Position numbers and translations under genes: made by a program. From the NCBI RefSeq assembly GCF_900102695.1, contig NZ_FMVW01000005.1:186001-250000 (forward strand): a stretch of 64,000 bases of DNA, in the 5' to 3' direction. This document shows, piece by piece, positions 1 to 8,313 of this stretch; the stretch's first letter is position 1, and each line of letters begins with the position of its first letter. The notes under the pieces were generated by a model. That model ran no database searches and was not told where the DNA came from. It saw nothing but the letters and a program-made list of their open reading frames with translations. This DNA comes from Afifella marina DSM 2698 (GTDB lineage: Bacteria > Pseudomonadota > Alphaproteobacteria > Rhizobiales > Afifellaceae).

Positions 1-240
1 CCCGAAGCGCGGCGTCTCCTGCGCGTCTATACGCGGCGGCTTGAAAGCAATCTCCTGCACGCGCTGCAGGAATTGGTGGCGCGCGAGGAGGCCGTGCGGA
101 TTGCGGAGACGGTCGCCTCGCTCATCGATGGGGTGTGGATCCGCCGTTCGCTGGCCGGCCCGGCCGATCCGGACGGCGCAGCCGCGCTCCTCGAAGACGC
201 CGTCGATGCTCTTTTGTTGCGGAAACACCCTCATGCGTGA
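1..240 (+). CDS. betI: BetI choline-responsive repressor, C-terminal part
   Basis: The reading frame is open from base 1 and stops at TGA 238-240, so only the last 79 residues are present. They match the ligand-binding end of TetR-family BetI: an Arg-rich helix reading [19 protein letters not shown], followed by a [11 protein letters not shown] segment. BetI represses choline-to-glycine-betaine genes and is released by choline. The stop overlaps the start of betA by 8 bases, which indicates translational coupling in a bet operon. The N-terminal helix-turn-helix lies outside the window, so the identification rests on this tail and on the neighbour. Confidence 0.85.
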   Translation, partial: PEARRLLRVYTRRLESNLLHALQELVAREEAVRIAETVASLIDGVWIRRSLAGPADPDGAAALLEDAVDALLLRKHPHA

Positions 241-1918
241 AGTCGACTTCATCATCATCGGCGCCGGCTCCGCCGGCTGCGTGCTCGCCAACCGGCTGTC
301 AGAGGACGGGCAGAACAGCGTGCTCGTGGTGGAATATGGCGGCAGCGATGTCTCGCCCTTCATCCAGATGCCCGCGGCCTTCTCGATCCCGATGAATACG
401 AGCCGCTACGATTGGGGTTATCGCAGCGAGCCCGAGCCGCATCTTGGCGGCCGGTCGCTCGCCTGCCCGCGCGGCAAGGTGATCGGCGGCTCCTCATCGA
501 TCAACGGCATGGTCTATGTGCGCGGCCATCCTCAGGATTTCGATACCTGGCAGGAGATGGGAGCAGGCGGCTGGGGCTATGCCGACGTCGCGCCGTATTT
601 CCAGCGGCTGGAGACGAGCCATGGCGGCGAGGCCGGCTGGCGCGGCAGCGACGGGCCGATGCATGTGACGCGCGGCATGATGCGCAATCCACTTTATTCG
701 GCCTTCATCCGGGCGGGTTCTGAGGCGGGTTATCCGCTCACCTTCGATTACAACGGCTCGGCTCAGGAAGGCTTCGGGCCGATGGAGATGACGGTGTGGC
801 GCGGCCAGCGCTGGTCGTCGGCCCAGGCCTATCTGCGCCCGGCCTTGAAGCGGGCGAATGTCGAGCTCATGAGCAATACGCTGGCGGAGCGCATCCTGTT
901 TGAGGATCGTCGGGCCGTCGGGCTCGTCGTCTCCCGCGGCGGTGCCCGCGAGACGATCCGGGCAAGGCGGGAAATCATCGTCTCCGCCTCGTCGATCAAT
1001 TCGCCGAAGCTCTTGATGCTCTCCGGCATCGGGCCGGCCGAGCATTTGCGGGAACAGGGCATCGATGTCGTTGCCGACAGGCCGGGCGTCGGCGGCAATC
1101 TGCAGGACCATCTCGAAGTCTATGTGCAGCAGGAATGCCGCAAGCCGGTCACGCTCAACCCGCATCTCGGGCTCGTCGGCCGCGGGCGAATCGGTACGCG
1201 CTGGCTTTTGACGCGCACCGGTTTCGGCGCCACCAACCATTTCGAGGCCTGCGCCTTCATCCGCTCCGCGCCGGGCGTCGAATATCCCGATCTGCAGATG
1301 CATTTCCTGCCGGCGGCGGTGCGCTATGACGGCAGTGCGGCGGCGAGCGCGCATGGCTATCAGATCCATATCGGGCCGATGCGCTCACCCTCGCGCGGCT
1401 CTGTGCGGCTGAAGGGGCCGGACGCTCCTACGGCGCCTGCGATCCGCTTCAATTACATGAGCCACGAGCAGGATTGGCGGGATTTCCGGGCGGCGATCCG
1501 GCTTGCCCGCGAGATCTTTGCGCAGCCGGCCTTCGGCGAGTTCTCAGGCGAAGAGCTTGCGCCCGGGCCGGAGGTGATGAGCGATGCGGCACTCGACGAT
1601 TTCGTACGAGGCGAGGTCGAAAGCGCCTATCACCCTTGCGGCACCTGTCGCATGGGGGCCGCCGATGATGTCGGCGCCGTCGTCGATCCGCAATGCCGGG
1701 TGATCGGGGTCGACGGGCTCAGAGTGGCCGATTCCTCCATCTTCCCGCAGATCACCAACGGCAATCTCAACGCGCCCTCGCTGATGGTGGGCGAGAAGGC
1801 CGCCGACCATATTCTGGGGCGCAGCCTTCTGCCGCGTTTCGAGCGCGAGCCGGTGACCGTCTCCGGCTGGGCGGTGAGCCAGCGCAGCAAGCTGCCGCAT
1901 CACGATCTCGCCGCCTGA
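233..1918 (+). CDS. betA: Choline dehydrogenase (GMC oxidoreductase)
   Basis: FAD-dependent GMC oxidoreductase of 561 residues, the usual BetA length. It oxidises choline to betaine aldehyde and often onward to the osmoprotectant glycine betaine. The FAD-binding GAGSAG lies at residues 10-15 and the GMC signature [19 protein letters not shown] at about 80-98. The C-terminal catalytic pair is His467 (YHPCGTC) and Asn513 (NLNAPS). The frame is open to base 41, but ATG 233 is chosen because family homology starts there ([15 protein letters not shown]) and because it overlaps the betI stop. No betaine aldehyde dehydrogenase gene (betB) follows; it may lie upstream of betI or elsewhere. Confidence 0.93.
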   Translation: MREVDFIIIGAGSAGCVLANRLSEDGQNSVLVVEYGGSDVSPFIQMPAAFSIPMNTSRYDWGYRSEPEPHLGGRSLACPRGKVIGGSSSINGMVYVRGHPQDFDTWQEMGAGGWGYADVAPYFQRLETSHGGEAGWRGSDGPMHVTRGMMRNPLYSAFIRAGSEAGYPLTFDYNGSAQEGFGPMEMTVWRGQRWSSAQAYLRPALKRANVELMSNTLAERILFEDRRAVGLVVSRGGARETIRARREIIVSASSINSPKLLMLSGIGPAEHLREQGIDVVADRPGVGGNLQDHLEVYVQQECRKPVTLNPHLGLVGRGRIGTRWLLTRTGFGATNHFEACAFIRSAPGVEYPDLQMHFLPAAVRYDGSAAASAHGYQIHIGPMRSPSRGSVRLKGPDAPTAPAIRFNYMSHEQDWRDFRAAIRLAREIFAQPAFGEFSGEELAPGPEVMSDAALDDFVRGEVESAYHPCGTCRMGAADDVGAVVDPQCRVIGVDGLRVADSSIFPQITNGNLNAPSLMVGEKAADHILGRSLLPRFEREPVTVSGWAVSQRSKLPHHDLAA

Positions 1919-2160
1919 CGGGCGTGGCGCGGTGGCGCGCAAAGCGGCGATGAACGAAGAGATGCTGCCCTGCATTTCGAAGCATCGTCGGCGCAAGCTT
2001 GAGCCGGTAAAGGAGAGTTCGCAGGCGCTTTCCACAGGTGGGGCCGCGCTCGTTGCGCGGGGGCGTAACCAACGGTTAAGCATAACGCGCACTTACTGTC
2101 GCGGAGTTGAAACGCTTTTGAATCAAAGGGCGTTGTCATCTGCGAAGGAGGGACTTTGCC

Positions 2161-2373
2161 ATGGGCGAAGATGCCAAGATCATACTCCTGATGCAGGAAG
2201 TCTATCAGCCGGGAGATCCGGCACGCAGCTGCGCCGCCAACGCCCTCATCCGCGCCCTGCGCGCCAAGCGCGACCTGTGCCGCGAGGAAGACCGGATCGC
2301 CCGCGAAGTGGCCCTCAGCTCCGGCGCCCATGGGGCCGAAGAGGTGCGGCGGCTTTGCCGGCTCGTCGCGTAA
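2161..2373 (+). CDS. Small hypothetical protein
   Basis: A 70-residue, charge-rich, probably soluble and helical protein with no family I recognise. The main support is a strong Shine-Dalgarno sequence (AAGGAGG at about 2143-2149) at a good distance from ATG 2161. There is no signal peptide or membrane segment. Two Cys and several Arg/Glu pairs suggest an alpha-helical bundle. It stands alone between betA and yggT. Overlapping open frames of similar length exist in this GC-rich stretch, so the call depends on the ribosome-binding site. Confidence 0.5.
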   Translation: MGEDAKIILLMQEVYQPGDPARSCAANALIRALRAKRDLCREEDRIAREVALSSGAHGAEEVRRLCRLVA

Positions 2374-2499
2374 GATCGACGCCGGTGTGTTGAAGGGTGC
2401 GCTTCGACGGCCGGGGCGCGGCGGGATCACGCCTTGTAAGGCGCCGGCTTGGCAGCTACATGGGCGAGCGTCCTGCCACCACAGACACCTCGGACCTCC

Positions 2500-2790
2500 A
2501 TGCGCGCCATTCTCGACGTTATCCTTCTGATCCTCAATCTTTATACCTGGGTGATCATCGCCAGCGCGATCTTCTCGTGGCTTTATGCCTTCAACGTCGT
2601 CAATCCGCGCAATCAGGTGGTCTCGACGATCGGGCGCATGCTGTATCAGCTGACGGAGCCGGTGCTGCGGCCGATCCGGCGCTTCGTGCCGGCCTTCGGC
2701 GGTCTCGACATCTCGCCGATCATTGCGATCCTTCTCATCTTTCTGCTGCAGCGGATCATCGTCTATTACATCTATCCCGTCGTCTTTTGA
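2500..2790 (+). CDS. YggT family inner-membrane protein
   Basis: A 96-residue protein of the YggT family with two hydrophobic segments, at about residues 4-26 and 68-92. The conserved TEPVLRPIRRFVP stretch between them is the family hallmark. YggT proteins sit in the inner membrane and are linked to osmotic or cation stress and envelope functions, but their molecular role is not settled. ATG 2500 is chosen over the earlier in-frame ATG 2449 because family homology starts at MRAILDVILL. The stop TGA 2788-2790 lies inside the left copy of an 18-bp direct repeat, and the usual partner yggU is displaced about 1.3 kb downstream. Confidence 0.9.
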   Translation: MRAILDVILLILNLYTWVIIASAIFSWLYAFNVVNPRNQVVSTIGRMLYQLTEPVLRPIRRFVPAFGGLDISPIIAILLIFLLQRIIVYYIYPVVF

Positions 2791-2800
2791 GCGAGCCGTT
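2783..2800 (+). repeat. Left copy of 18-bp direct repeat at yggT end
   Basis: An 18-base segment spanning the yggT stop codon recurs with one mismatch (17 of 18) at 4115-4132, across the yggU start codon. It consists of TCTTTTGAGCGA, one variable base and CCGTT. The two copies bracket AT-rich DNA unlike its surroundings. They could be a target-site duplication, an att-like duplication or a partial copy of the yggU start. Confidence 0.7.
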
Positions 2801-2929
2801 CATTTCGATACGAATGAAAGCGGTGAGCTCTACCTGTGCATTTAGAAAAATGGCCGCAGGCAGAGGTGGTTGCGAGTTTGCGCTTCGTTTAGTAGTTGTA
2901 TATTTCTATTCGAATCGCTGGAGCGCACC

Positions 2930-3811
2930 TTGAGCGATCATGGCATGTTCGGCAAAATTATATCATACCCAGTTTATATATTTTATTGGGTGATGGGCAC
3001 TTCTGGCGCCTTGGTGTTGGCTCTTTCTTATGTCAACTCCAATGATCACGATGGGCGATTCCGGAATATATATAGTTATATCATTTCAGATCCCTATGCG
3101 TTATGGGCTTATGAGCATCGTTATATTATTGTATTTGTGTGCCTAACAATGCTCATAATATGGTTTAATATAAAATTGATTCACGAACGCAGAAAATTCT
3201 ATAAAACGCTTGAAAACATCTTGTCGCTGAAGGCGAAATTTGATTCGCTTGAGGGTGTCCTTGCCGAAAATGGAAATAATACATCTGAACTTAAGGAACA
3301 CATCGTTTCCGAGCTTACGCATATAGCTAATATTAATTCGGTTGTGTTCCGAGATTTGACGGGACACGACTGCCATTTTTCTCTGAAGACCCTCTCTGGA
3401 AATGGCTCCATAGGAACGGCGGCGCGAAGCCAATGGGATTCTTCCAATGCACGAGATCGCGTCGATTCTGATTTGTGTTCGTTTGATTACAGAAAGAATA
3501 CAGCATTTTTCGAGATAATAGAGAAGAAAAAATACTATTTTTATAGCAATCATCTTATTTTAAGGTGGATCTGTCGGCGTTACGTGAATGCTAATAGAAA
3601 TTGGCGCCGTTATTACCGCGCTTGTGTGGTGACCCCGATAACTTCGGCGCAATCTATAAATGAAATTAATACAAAAAATACATTTGGCTTTGCGTGCATT
3701 GACAGCAAAAAAGCTTATTTTAACAATAGAATTAGTTATCTAATACTCACATTCTCAACTTCTCGATGTCTCGATGTGATGTATCGCCTTTCTAAGAAGG
3801 TGCGGCGCTAG
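2930..3811 (+). CDS. AT-rich orphan membrane protein, possible GAF-like C-terminus
   Basis: A 293-residue protein of unknown function. Start TTG 2930 is preferred because GGAG at 2919-2922 is correctly spaced; ATG 2945 is the alternative. It has two membrane helices at about residues 13-33 and 63-84 with a short loop between. A charged, probably coiled-coil stretch follows at about 85-125, then a cytosolic domain to the end. Near the C-terminus the pattern TFGFACIDSKKAYF, followed by an amphipathic helix, resembles the last strand and helix of GAF-like sensor folds; this is a weak resemblance only. Base composition is strikingly AT-rich compared with its neighbours, which points to horizontal acquisition. 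It lies between yggT and yggU inside an inserted segment. Confidence 0.75.
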   Translation: MSDHGMFGKIISYPVYIFYWVMGTSGALVLALSYVNSNDHDGRFRNIYSYIISDPYALWAYEHRYIIVFVCLTMLIIWFNIKLIHERRKFYKTLENILSLKAKFDSLEGVLAENGNNTSELKEHIVSELTHIANINSVVFRDLTGHDCHFSLKTLSGNGSIGTAARSQWDSSNARDRVDSDLCSFDYRKNTAFFEIIEKKKYYFYSNHLILRWICRRYVNANRNWRRYYRACVVTPITSAQSINEINTKNTFGFACIDSKKAYFNNRISYLILTFSTSRCLDVMYRLSKKVRR

Positions 3812-3825
3812 ATAGGAGGCTTGGA

Positions 3826-4032
3826 ATGACCAAAATGGCATTCGTCATGTCCAATTCACGGTTTGTTGGAGATTTGGATCGCGTGCAATTTGAGCAGGCG
3901 CGGGATGATGTTATTGGGTTTCTTGAAGACGCATTCCGACACCAAGCTGAGCATACGATCGCGCATGCTCCCGAGCGTGGCAACGATCGTACGGCTAATT
4001 TGCATGAAGGGTGTCACACCAGAATTCGTTGA
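3826..4032 (+). CDS. Short AT-rich ORF in the inserted segment
   Basis: A 68-codon frame starting at ATG 3826, 14 bases after the preceding orphan gene, behind a good TAGGAGG ribosome-binding site that begins at 3811. The peptide (MTKMAFVMSNSRFVGDL at the start, then an acidic helix) matches no family I know. A second frame, 3863-4057, overlaps it, so this could be a frameshifted remnant of a longer gene. Its composition is intermediate between the island and the host. It is listed because of the ribosome-binding site and likely co-transcription with the membrane protein; it may not be functional. Confidence 0.35.
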   Translation: MTKMAFVMSNSRFVGDLDRVQFEQARDDVIGFLEDAFRHQAEHTIAHAPERGNDRTANLHEGCHTRIR

Positions 4033-4114
4033 TATATCCGCGCGTTCGGCGATCTAGGAATGGTGATGATATTATTCATGCAGCGCGTGCTAAATAGTGT
4101 CAGAATTTCCATTA

Positions 4115-4132
4115 TCTTTTGAGCGATCCGTT
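4115..4132 (+). repeat. Right copy of 18-bp direct repeat at yggU start
   Basis: This segment contains the TTG start codon of yggU at 4119-4121 and matches 2783-2800 at 17 of 18 positions. In uninterrupted genomes the yggT stop and yggU start often sit next to each other. Here each copy contains a TTGA in which a TTG start could overlap a TGA stop, as expected if the two genes once met at this sequence. Confidence 0.7.
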
Positions 4133-4427
4133 TAGGGCGACCTCCGAGGGGCTCCTGCTTTCGGTGCGTCTGACGCCGAAGGCCGCCAAGGATGCGCTCG
4201 AAGGGGTGGAAGAGCTTGCCGACGGGCGCGCCGTCATAAAGGCGCGCGTGCGGGCCGTGCCGGAAAAGGGCGCGGCCAACAAGGCGCTCGAAAATCTGGT
4301 GGCGAAGGCGCTCGGTGTGCCGAAGAGTTCGGTGTCGGTCGCAAGCGGGGGGACGAGCCGCGTGAAGGTGCTGCTTCTCGCCGGCGATGCGGACGCGCTT
4401 AAGAAGAAGCTTCAGAGTGTCGTCTGA
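4119..4427 (+). CDS. DUF167 (YggU) family protein
   Basis: A 102-residue DUF167/YggU protein with the family core LLSVRLTPKAAKDAL, then VRAVPEKGAANKALENLVAKALGVPKSSV and a C-terminal GDADALKKKL helix. The fold is a small alpha/beta domain of unknown biochemical role that is usually co-located with yggT. The start is TTG 4119, giving MSDPFRATSEG, which fits family N-termini; no strong Shine-Dalgarno sequence is visible. Its composition returns to the GC-rich host pattern, marking the end of the inserted segment. Confidence 0.88.
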   Translation: MSDPFRATSEGLLLSVRLTPKAAKDALEGVEELADGRAVIKARVRAVPEKGAANKALENLVAKALGVPKSSVSVASGGTSRVKVLLLAGDADALKKKLQSVV

Positions 4428-4441
4428 ACGCTCGACCGCTC

Positions 4442-4951
4442 TTAGAGCTTGAACGAAAAAACCGCGACGGGCATGCGCCGCTCGCCGAAAAGCGTCTGCG
4501 CCATGGAGCGGATTTCGCCGCCGCGGCGCTCGTAGAATTCGAGCGCGCGGGCGTTTTCCGTCAAAGCGCGGACGATGAGGCGGGTGAAGCCGCGCTCCTT
4601 CAAGGTGCGGCAGGTCTCTTCGAAGAGCAGGCGTCCGCCGCCGATGCCCTGATATTCCGGCAGGAGATAGAGCTCGTAGATCTCGGCCGTACGGGCATGA
4701 GAGCGCTGTCTGGCGACGCCGAAGGTGGCATAGCCGGCGATCACGCCGCCCACTTCCAGAACGAGGACATTGCGCCTGCGGCCGATCACCTCCACCCAGT
4801 GGCGGGGTCCGTGGCGGGCGACCATCTGGCGAAGCGCGACGGCCGGGAGGATGCCGGCATAGGCCTCGCTCCAGGAACGCTCATGCACATCCGCGATGGC
4901 GGTTGCGTCGGAATGTTCCGCATAGCGGATATCGATAACGACAGCGCTCAT
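4442..4951 (-). CDS. GNAT family N-acetyltransferase
   Basis: A GNAT-fold acetyltransferase of about 169 residues that transfers acetyl from acetyl-CoA to an unidentified amine. The acetyl-CoA pyrophosphate loop is visible as LYLLPEYQGIGGGRLLFEE (Q-G-I-G-G), followed by the family's ALEFYERRGGE segment near the C-terminus. ATG 4951 gives MSAVVIDIRYAEHSDA, where GNAT homology begins. An upstream in-frame TTG 4987, 15 bases after the typA stop codon, would add 12 residues and place a perfect hairpin (4952-4976) inside the coding region. It lies downstream of typA in the same direction and may be read through from it. Confidence 0.85.
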   Translation of the reverse strand: MSAVVIDIRYAEHSDATAIADVHERSWSEAYAGILPAVALRQMVARHGPRHWVEVIGRRRNVLVLEVGGVIAGYATFGVARQRSHARTAEIYELYLLPEYQGIGGGRLLFEETCRTLKERGFTRLIVRALTENARALEFYERRGGEIRSMAQTLFGERRMPVAVFSFKL

Positions 4952-4976
4952 GGGCGAAGCGTAAGCCGCTTCGCCC
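4952..4976 (-). terminator. Perfect 10-bp stem-loop between typA and the acetyltransferase gene
   Basis: GGGCGAAGCG and CGCTTCGCCC form a perfect 10-bp stem around a 5-base loop, directly abutting the ATG at 4951. On the minus strand no T-run follows, so this is not a classical terminator. It could attenuate typA read-through or mask initiation of the downstream gene. Confidence 0.45.
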
Positions 4977-5001
4977 CTTTCGAGCAATCACTCTCGATAC
5001 G

Positions 5002-6828
5002 TCAAGCGGCATCTTTTTTGTTGCGCTCGGCCCGTTTGCGATCGTTCGGATCGAGGATCGCCTTGCGCAGACGGATCGATTGCGGCGTGATTTCAACCAG
5101 TTCGTCTTCGGCGATGTAGGACAGCGCCTGTTCCAGGCTGAGCTTCAAGGGCGGCGTCAACAGCACGGCATCATCCTTGCCCGCGGAGCGGATGTTGGTG
5201 AGCTGCTTGCCTTTGAGGACGTTCACCTCGAGATCGTTGCCGCGCGAATGTTCGCCCACGATCATGCCCGGATAGACGGCCTCGCCCGGGCCGATCATCA
5301 TCGAACCGCGGTCCTGAAGATTGAACAGCGCGTAAGGCACGGCGGCGCCGGTGCCGTTGGAGATCAAGACGCCGCGCTGGCGGCTCGGAATCTCGCCGCG
5401 CCAGGGCTGCCATTCATGGAAGACGCGGTTCATGATCGCCGTGCCGCGCGTGTCGGATAAAAGCTCCGGCTGATAGCCGATAAGCCCGCGGGTCGGGACA
5501 TAGAAGACGATGCGGGTGCGGCCGCCGCCCGAAGGCTGCATCTGCACCATCTCGCCGCGGCGGGTCGACAATTTGTCGATGACGACGCCGGAAAACTCGT
5601 CGTCGACGTCGACCGTGACCTCTTCGATCGGTTCCAGCGCCTCGCCATTCTCGTCCGTCCTGTTGACGACGCGCGGCTTGCCGATGGTCAGCTCGAAGCC
5701 TTCGCGGCGCATGGTCTCGATCAAGATGGCGAGCTGCAATTCACCGCGACCGGCGACCTCGAAGGCGTCCTTGTCGGTCGATTCCGTGATCTTCAGCGCA
5801 ACGTTGCCTTCCGCTTCACGCAAAAGGCGCTCGCGGATCACGCGGCTTTGCACCTTGGAGCCCTCGCGCCCGGCAAGCGGCCCGTCATTGATGCGAAACG
5901 ACATGGAGAGCGTCGGGGGATCGATCGGATGAGCGGCGATCGGCGTCGTCACCTCCGGATCGGCGAGCGTATCGGCGACGGTCGCCTCGCTCATGCCGGC
6001 GAGAGCGACGATGTCGCCGGCCTCGCCCTTGTCGATCGGCTGACGTTCCAGGCCGCGGAAGGCGAGAACCTTGGAGACGCGGAAGTTTTCCACGACGTCG
6101 CCCTTGCGCGACAGCGCCTTCACTGTCTGGCCGGGCTTTATCTCGCCGGAGCGCACGCGACCGGTGAGGATGCGGCCCAAGAAGGGATCGGCTTCGAGCG
6201 TCGTCGCCAGCATCCGGAACGGGCCTTCCTCGGTGGTCGGCGCGTTGACGTGACGCACGACGAGATCGAGGAGCGCATCGATGCCCTGATGCTGGCCTTG
6301 CGGCGTCTCCGCCATCCAGCCCTGCTTGGCGGAGCCATAAAGCACGGGGAAGTCGAGCTGCTCTTCGGAGGCGCCGAGGGCGGCGAAGAGATCGAAGACC
6401 TCGTTGAGGACATAGTCGGGGCGGGCATCGCCCTTGTCGACCTTGTTGATGACGACGATCGGCTTCAGCCCGGCGGCGAGCGCCTTGGTGAGCACGAATT
6501 TCGTCTGCGGCATCGGGCCTTCGGCCGCGTCCACCAGGAGGAGGGCGCCGTCGACCATATTGAGGATGCGCTCCACCTCGCCGCCGAAATCGGCATGGCC
6601 TGGCGTATCCACAATGTTGATGCGCGCGTCGTTCCAGACGAGCGACGTCACCTTGGCGAGAATGGTGATGCCACGCTCGCGCTCCAGCGCGTTGGAATCC
6701 ATGGCGCGCTCGGCGACACGCAGCCCCTCGCGAAAGGAGCCCGAGCTCTTGAGGAGCACGTCGATGAGCGTCGTCTTGCCATGATCGACATGCGCGATGA
6801 TGGCGATGTTACGAAGAGTCTTTGTCAT
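5002..6828 (-). CDS. typA: Ribosome-associated GTPase TypA/BipA
   Basis: A 608-residue translational GTPase of the TypA/BipA family, which binds the 70S ribosome and supports 50S assembly and growth under cold or other stress. G1 is AHVDHGKTT at about residues 12-20, followed by the switch region [10 protein letters not shown]3 [12 protein letters not shown] and G4 NKVDKGDA. The EF-G-like domains and the BipA-specific C-terminal domain follow (for example [22 protein letters not shown]). ATG 6828 ([13 protein letters not shown]) is used rather than an earlier in-frame start, because homology begins there. The C-terminus is Lys-rich. It is divergent from the Tad-like cluster. Confidence 0.96.
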   Translation of the reverse strand: MTKTLRNIAIIAHVDHGKTTLIDVLLKSSGSFREGLRVAERAMDSNALERERGITILAKVTSLVWNDARINIVDTPGHADFGGEVERILNMVDGALLLVDAAEGPMPQTKFVLTKALAAGLKPIVVINKVDKGDARPDYVLNEVFDLFAALGASEEQLDFPVLYGSAKQGWMAETPQGQHQGIDALLDLVVRHVNAPTTEEGPFRMLATTLEADPFLGRILTGRVRSGEIKPGQTVKALSRKGDVVENFRVSKVLAFRGLERQPIDKGEAGDIVALAGMSEATVADTLADPEVTTPIAAHPIDPPTLSMSFRINDGPLAGREGSKVQSRVIRERLLREAEGNVALKITESTDKDAFEVAGRGELQLAILIETMRREGFELTIGKPRVVNRTDENGEALEPIEEVTVDVDDEFSGVVIDKLSTRRGEMVQMQPSGGGRTRIVFYVPTRGLIGYQPELLSDTRGTAIMNRVFHEWQPWRGEIPSRQRGVLISNGTGAAVPYALFNLQDRGSMMIGPGEAVYPGMIVGEHSRGNDLEVNVLKGKQLTNIRSAGKDDAVLLTPPLKLSLEQALSYIAEDELVEITPQSIRLRKAILDPNDRKRAERNKKDAA

Positions 6829-7108
6829 GAGGGCCTTTATATGTGCGCCGCCCATACTCCATTCCAGTCATGGAAGACAGGGGTTGTGGCGCAAACATCG
6901 TCCGAAGCGCTGAAAAGGCGCCTCAGAAAGGCCCTTTGACACATTTTTTCGGATTTTTCACGCGCCGCTTAACACCTCATTGAGGCTTCTTGCAGGTTTC
7001 CCGAAAAATGCAGCGCATTTTAATCGCTTCGTGCTTTTTTGGAGCGAAGATGCAAGCCACATGACGGCTCAAAGCGACAAAAGAAAACGTCATCGTAAGG
7101 CGTTAACT

Positions 7109-7696
7109 ATGCTCGGACGACATCGAACAAGAGGCTCGCGGTGGCGTCGCGACGAAGACGGCGCGACGGCGGTGGAATTCGCGCTGATTTCGCCCCTCCT
7201 GATCTTCATGATGATGGGGATCGTCGAGCTCGGGCTTTATCTTTCGGCGGAAAGCGTGCTGGAGCATGCGAGCTATACCGCGACCCGGCTGGGGCGCACG
7301 GGCTACACCGATGAAGAGAACAAGCGCTCCCGCGAGCAGACGATCCGTGCTGCCCTCGAGGGCGATGCAAGCGTTCTGATCGACCCGGCCAGGGTCAAGA
7401 TCAGCAGCCGCTCCTTCACCGATTTCGACGAAATGACCGCAGGCCCAGAGCCGTTCATCGACGCCAACGGCAATGGCGTGCGCGATGATGGCGAGAACTA
7501 CACCGACCTCAACGGCAACGGCAAATACGACGACAATGCCGGCACGCCGGGTTACGGCGGAGGCAAGAAGGTCGTCGTCTACACCATCACCTATCCCTGG
7601 AAGTTCATCACGCCGATGATCGGCTCAATCCTCGGCGGCAGCGACAACACCCTCGATATCACCGTGCATGCGGTGGTGAAGAACGAGCCTTTCTGA
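7109..7696 (+). CDS. TadE-like pilus assembly protein with calcium-loop-like repeats
   Basis: A 195-residue TadE/TadG-type protein. After a basic N-terminus comes the hallmark EDGATAVEFALISPLL and one membrane helix at about residues 21-42, which anchors a periplasmic domain. Such proteins are minor pseudopilins of the Flp/Tad pilus system. ATG 7109 is chosen because TAAGG is spaced before it and the protein then starts like other TadE members; ATG 7061 is an alternative. Unusually, residues 118-143 contain two EF-hand or dockerin-like loops of the form DANGNGVRDDGE and DLNGNGKYDD. It overlaps the next gene as TGATG. Confidence 0.85.
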   Translation: MLGRHRTRGSRWRRDEDGATAVEFALISPLLIFMMMGIVELGLYLSAESVLEHASYTATRLGRTGYTDEENKRSREQTIRAALEGDASVLIDPARVKISSRSFTDFDEMTAGPEPFIDANGNGVRDDGENYTDLNGNGKYDDNAGTPGYGGGKKVVVYTITYPWKFITPMIGSILGGSDNTLDITVHAVVKNEPF

Positions 7697-8313
7697 TGCG
7701 ACCGATCCTGAATCTGGCATGTGGGATATCACGGCGGGTGGCACGCCGAGTATCTGCGCGTTTGCGCGCCCTCCGGCGCAACGAGGCGGGTGTGGCCGCG
7801 CTCGAATTCGCGCTTTCGGCGCCCTTCCTTGTGATCCTGACGCTCGGCGGCTTTGAAATGAGCCGCTATATCCTGGTGCAGCAGAAGGCCGACAAGATGG
7901 CCTTCACCGTCGCCGACGCCGTGGCCCGCGACAAGACCCTCACCTATTCGATGGCCGACCAGCTGTTCCAGGCGTCGACCGAGTTGATGAAGCCGCTCGA
8001 TTTCAGCGACCACGGCCTCGTCATCCTGAGCGCCGTCGCCCGAGACAGCGATGAGACCAAGATCCGGGTCAAATGGCAGTGCAAGGGCGGCGGGACACTC
8101 GATGTGGCGAGCCGCATCGGCGATATCGGCGACATCGCCGACGTGCCGGGCGACCTCACGCTCGATCCCAAGGATTATCTCATCATCACCGAGGTGTTCT
8201 ACGAGTGGACGCCGACGTTCGGCAGCTACTTCTTCGGTGACCACGGTATCTACAAATACGCCATGTTCCGCCCCCGTCTGGGGCAGCTGACGACGACAGC
8301 GGGATGTTCGTGA
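7696..8313 (+). CDS. TadE/TadG family protein
   Basis: A 205-residue protein with a long basic N-terminus, then NEAGVAALEFALSAPFLVILTL, the TadE/G motif plus its membrane helix (about residues 29-52). The rest is a periplasmic domain with no recognised enzymatic motif; it has one Cys in the domain centre (WQCKGG) and one near the C-terminus. It lies second in a tightly coupled three-gene set, overlapping the TadE-like gene before it and the VWA gene after it. Presumably it is another minor pseudopilin or pilus-assembly component. The rest of a tad locus (secretin, ATPase, major pilin) is not in the window. Confidence 0.85.
   Translation: MRPILNLACGISRRVARRVSARLRALRRNEAGVAALEFALSAPFLVILTLGGFEMSRYILVQQKADKMAFTVADAVARDKTLTYSMADQLFQASTELMKPLDFSDHGLVILSAVARDSDETKIRVKWQCKGGGTLDVASRIGDIGDIADVPGDLTLDPKDYLIITEVFYEWTPTFGSYFFGDHGIYKYAMFRPRLGQLTTTAGCS

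Noticed and set aside
1932-2393. 153-codon open frame overlapping the small gene at 2161
   Set aside because: No ribosome-binding site and an Arg-rich shadow composition; the 2161 frame has the strong AAGGAGG site.
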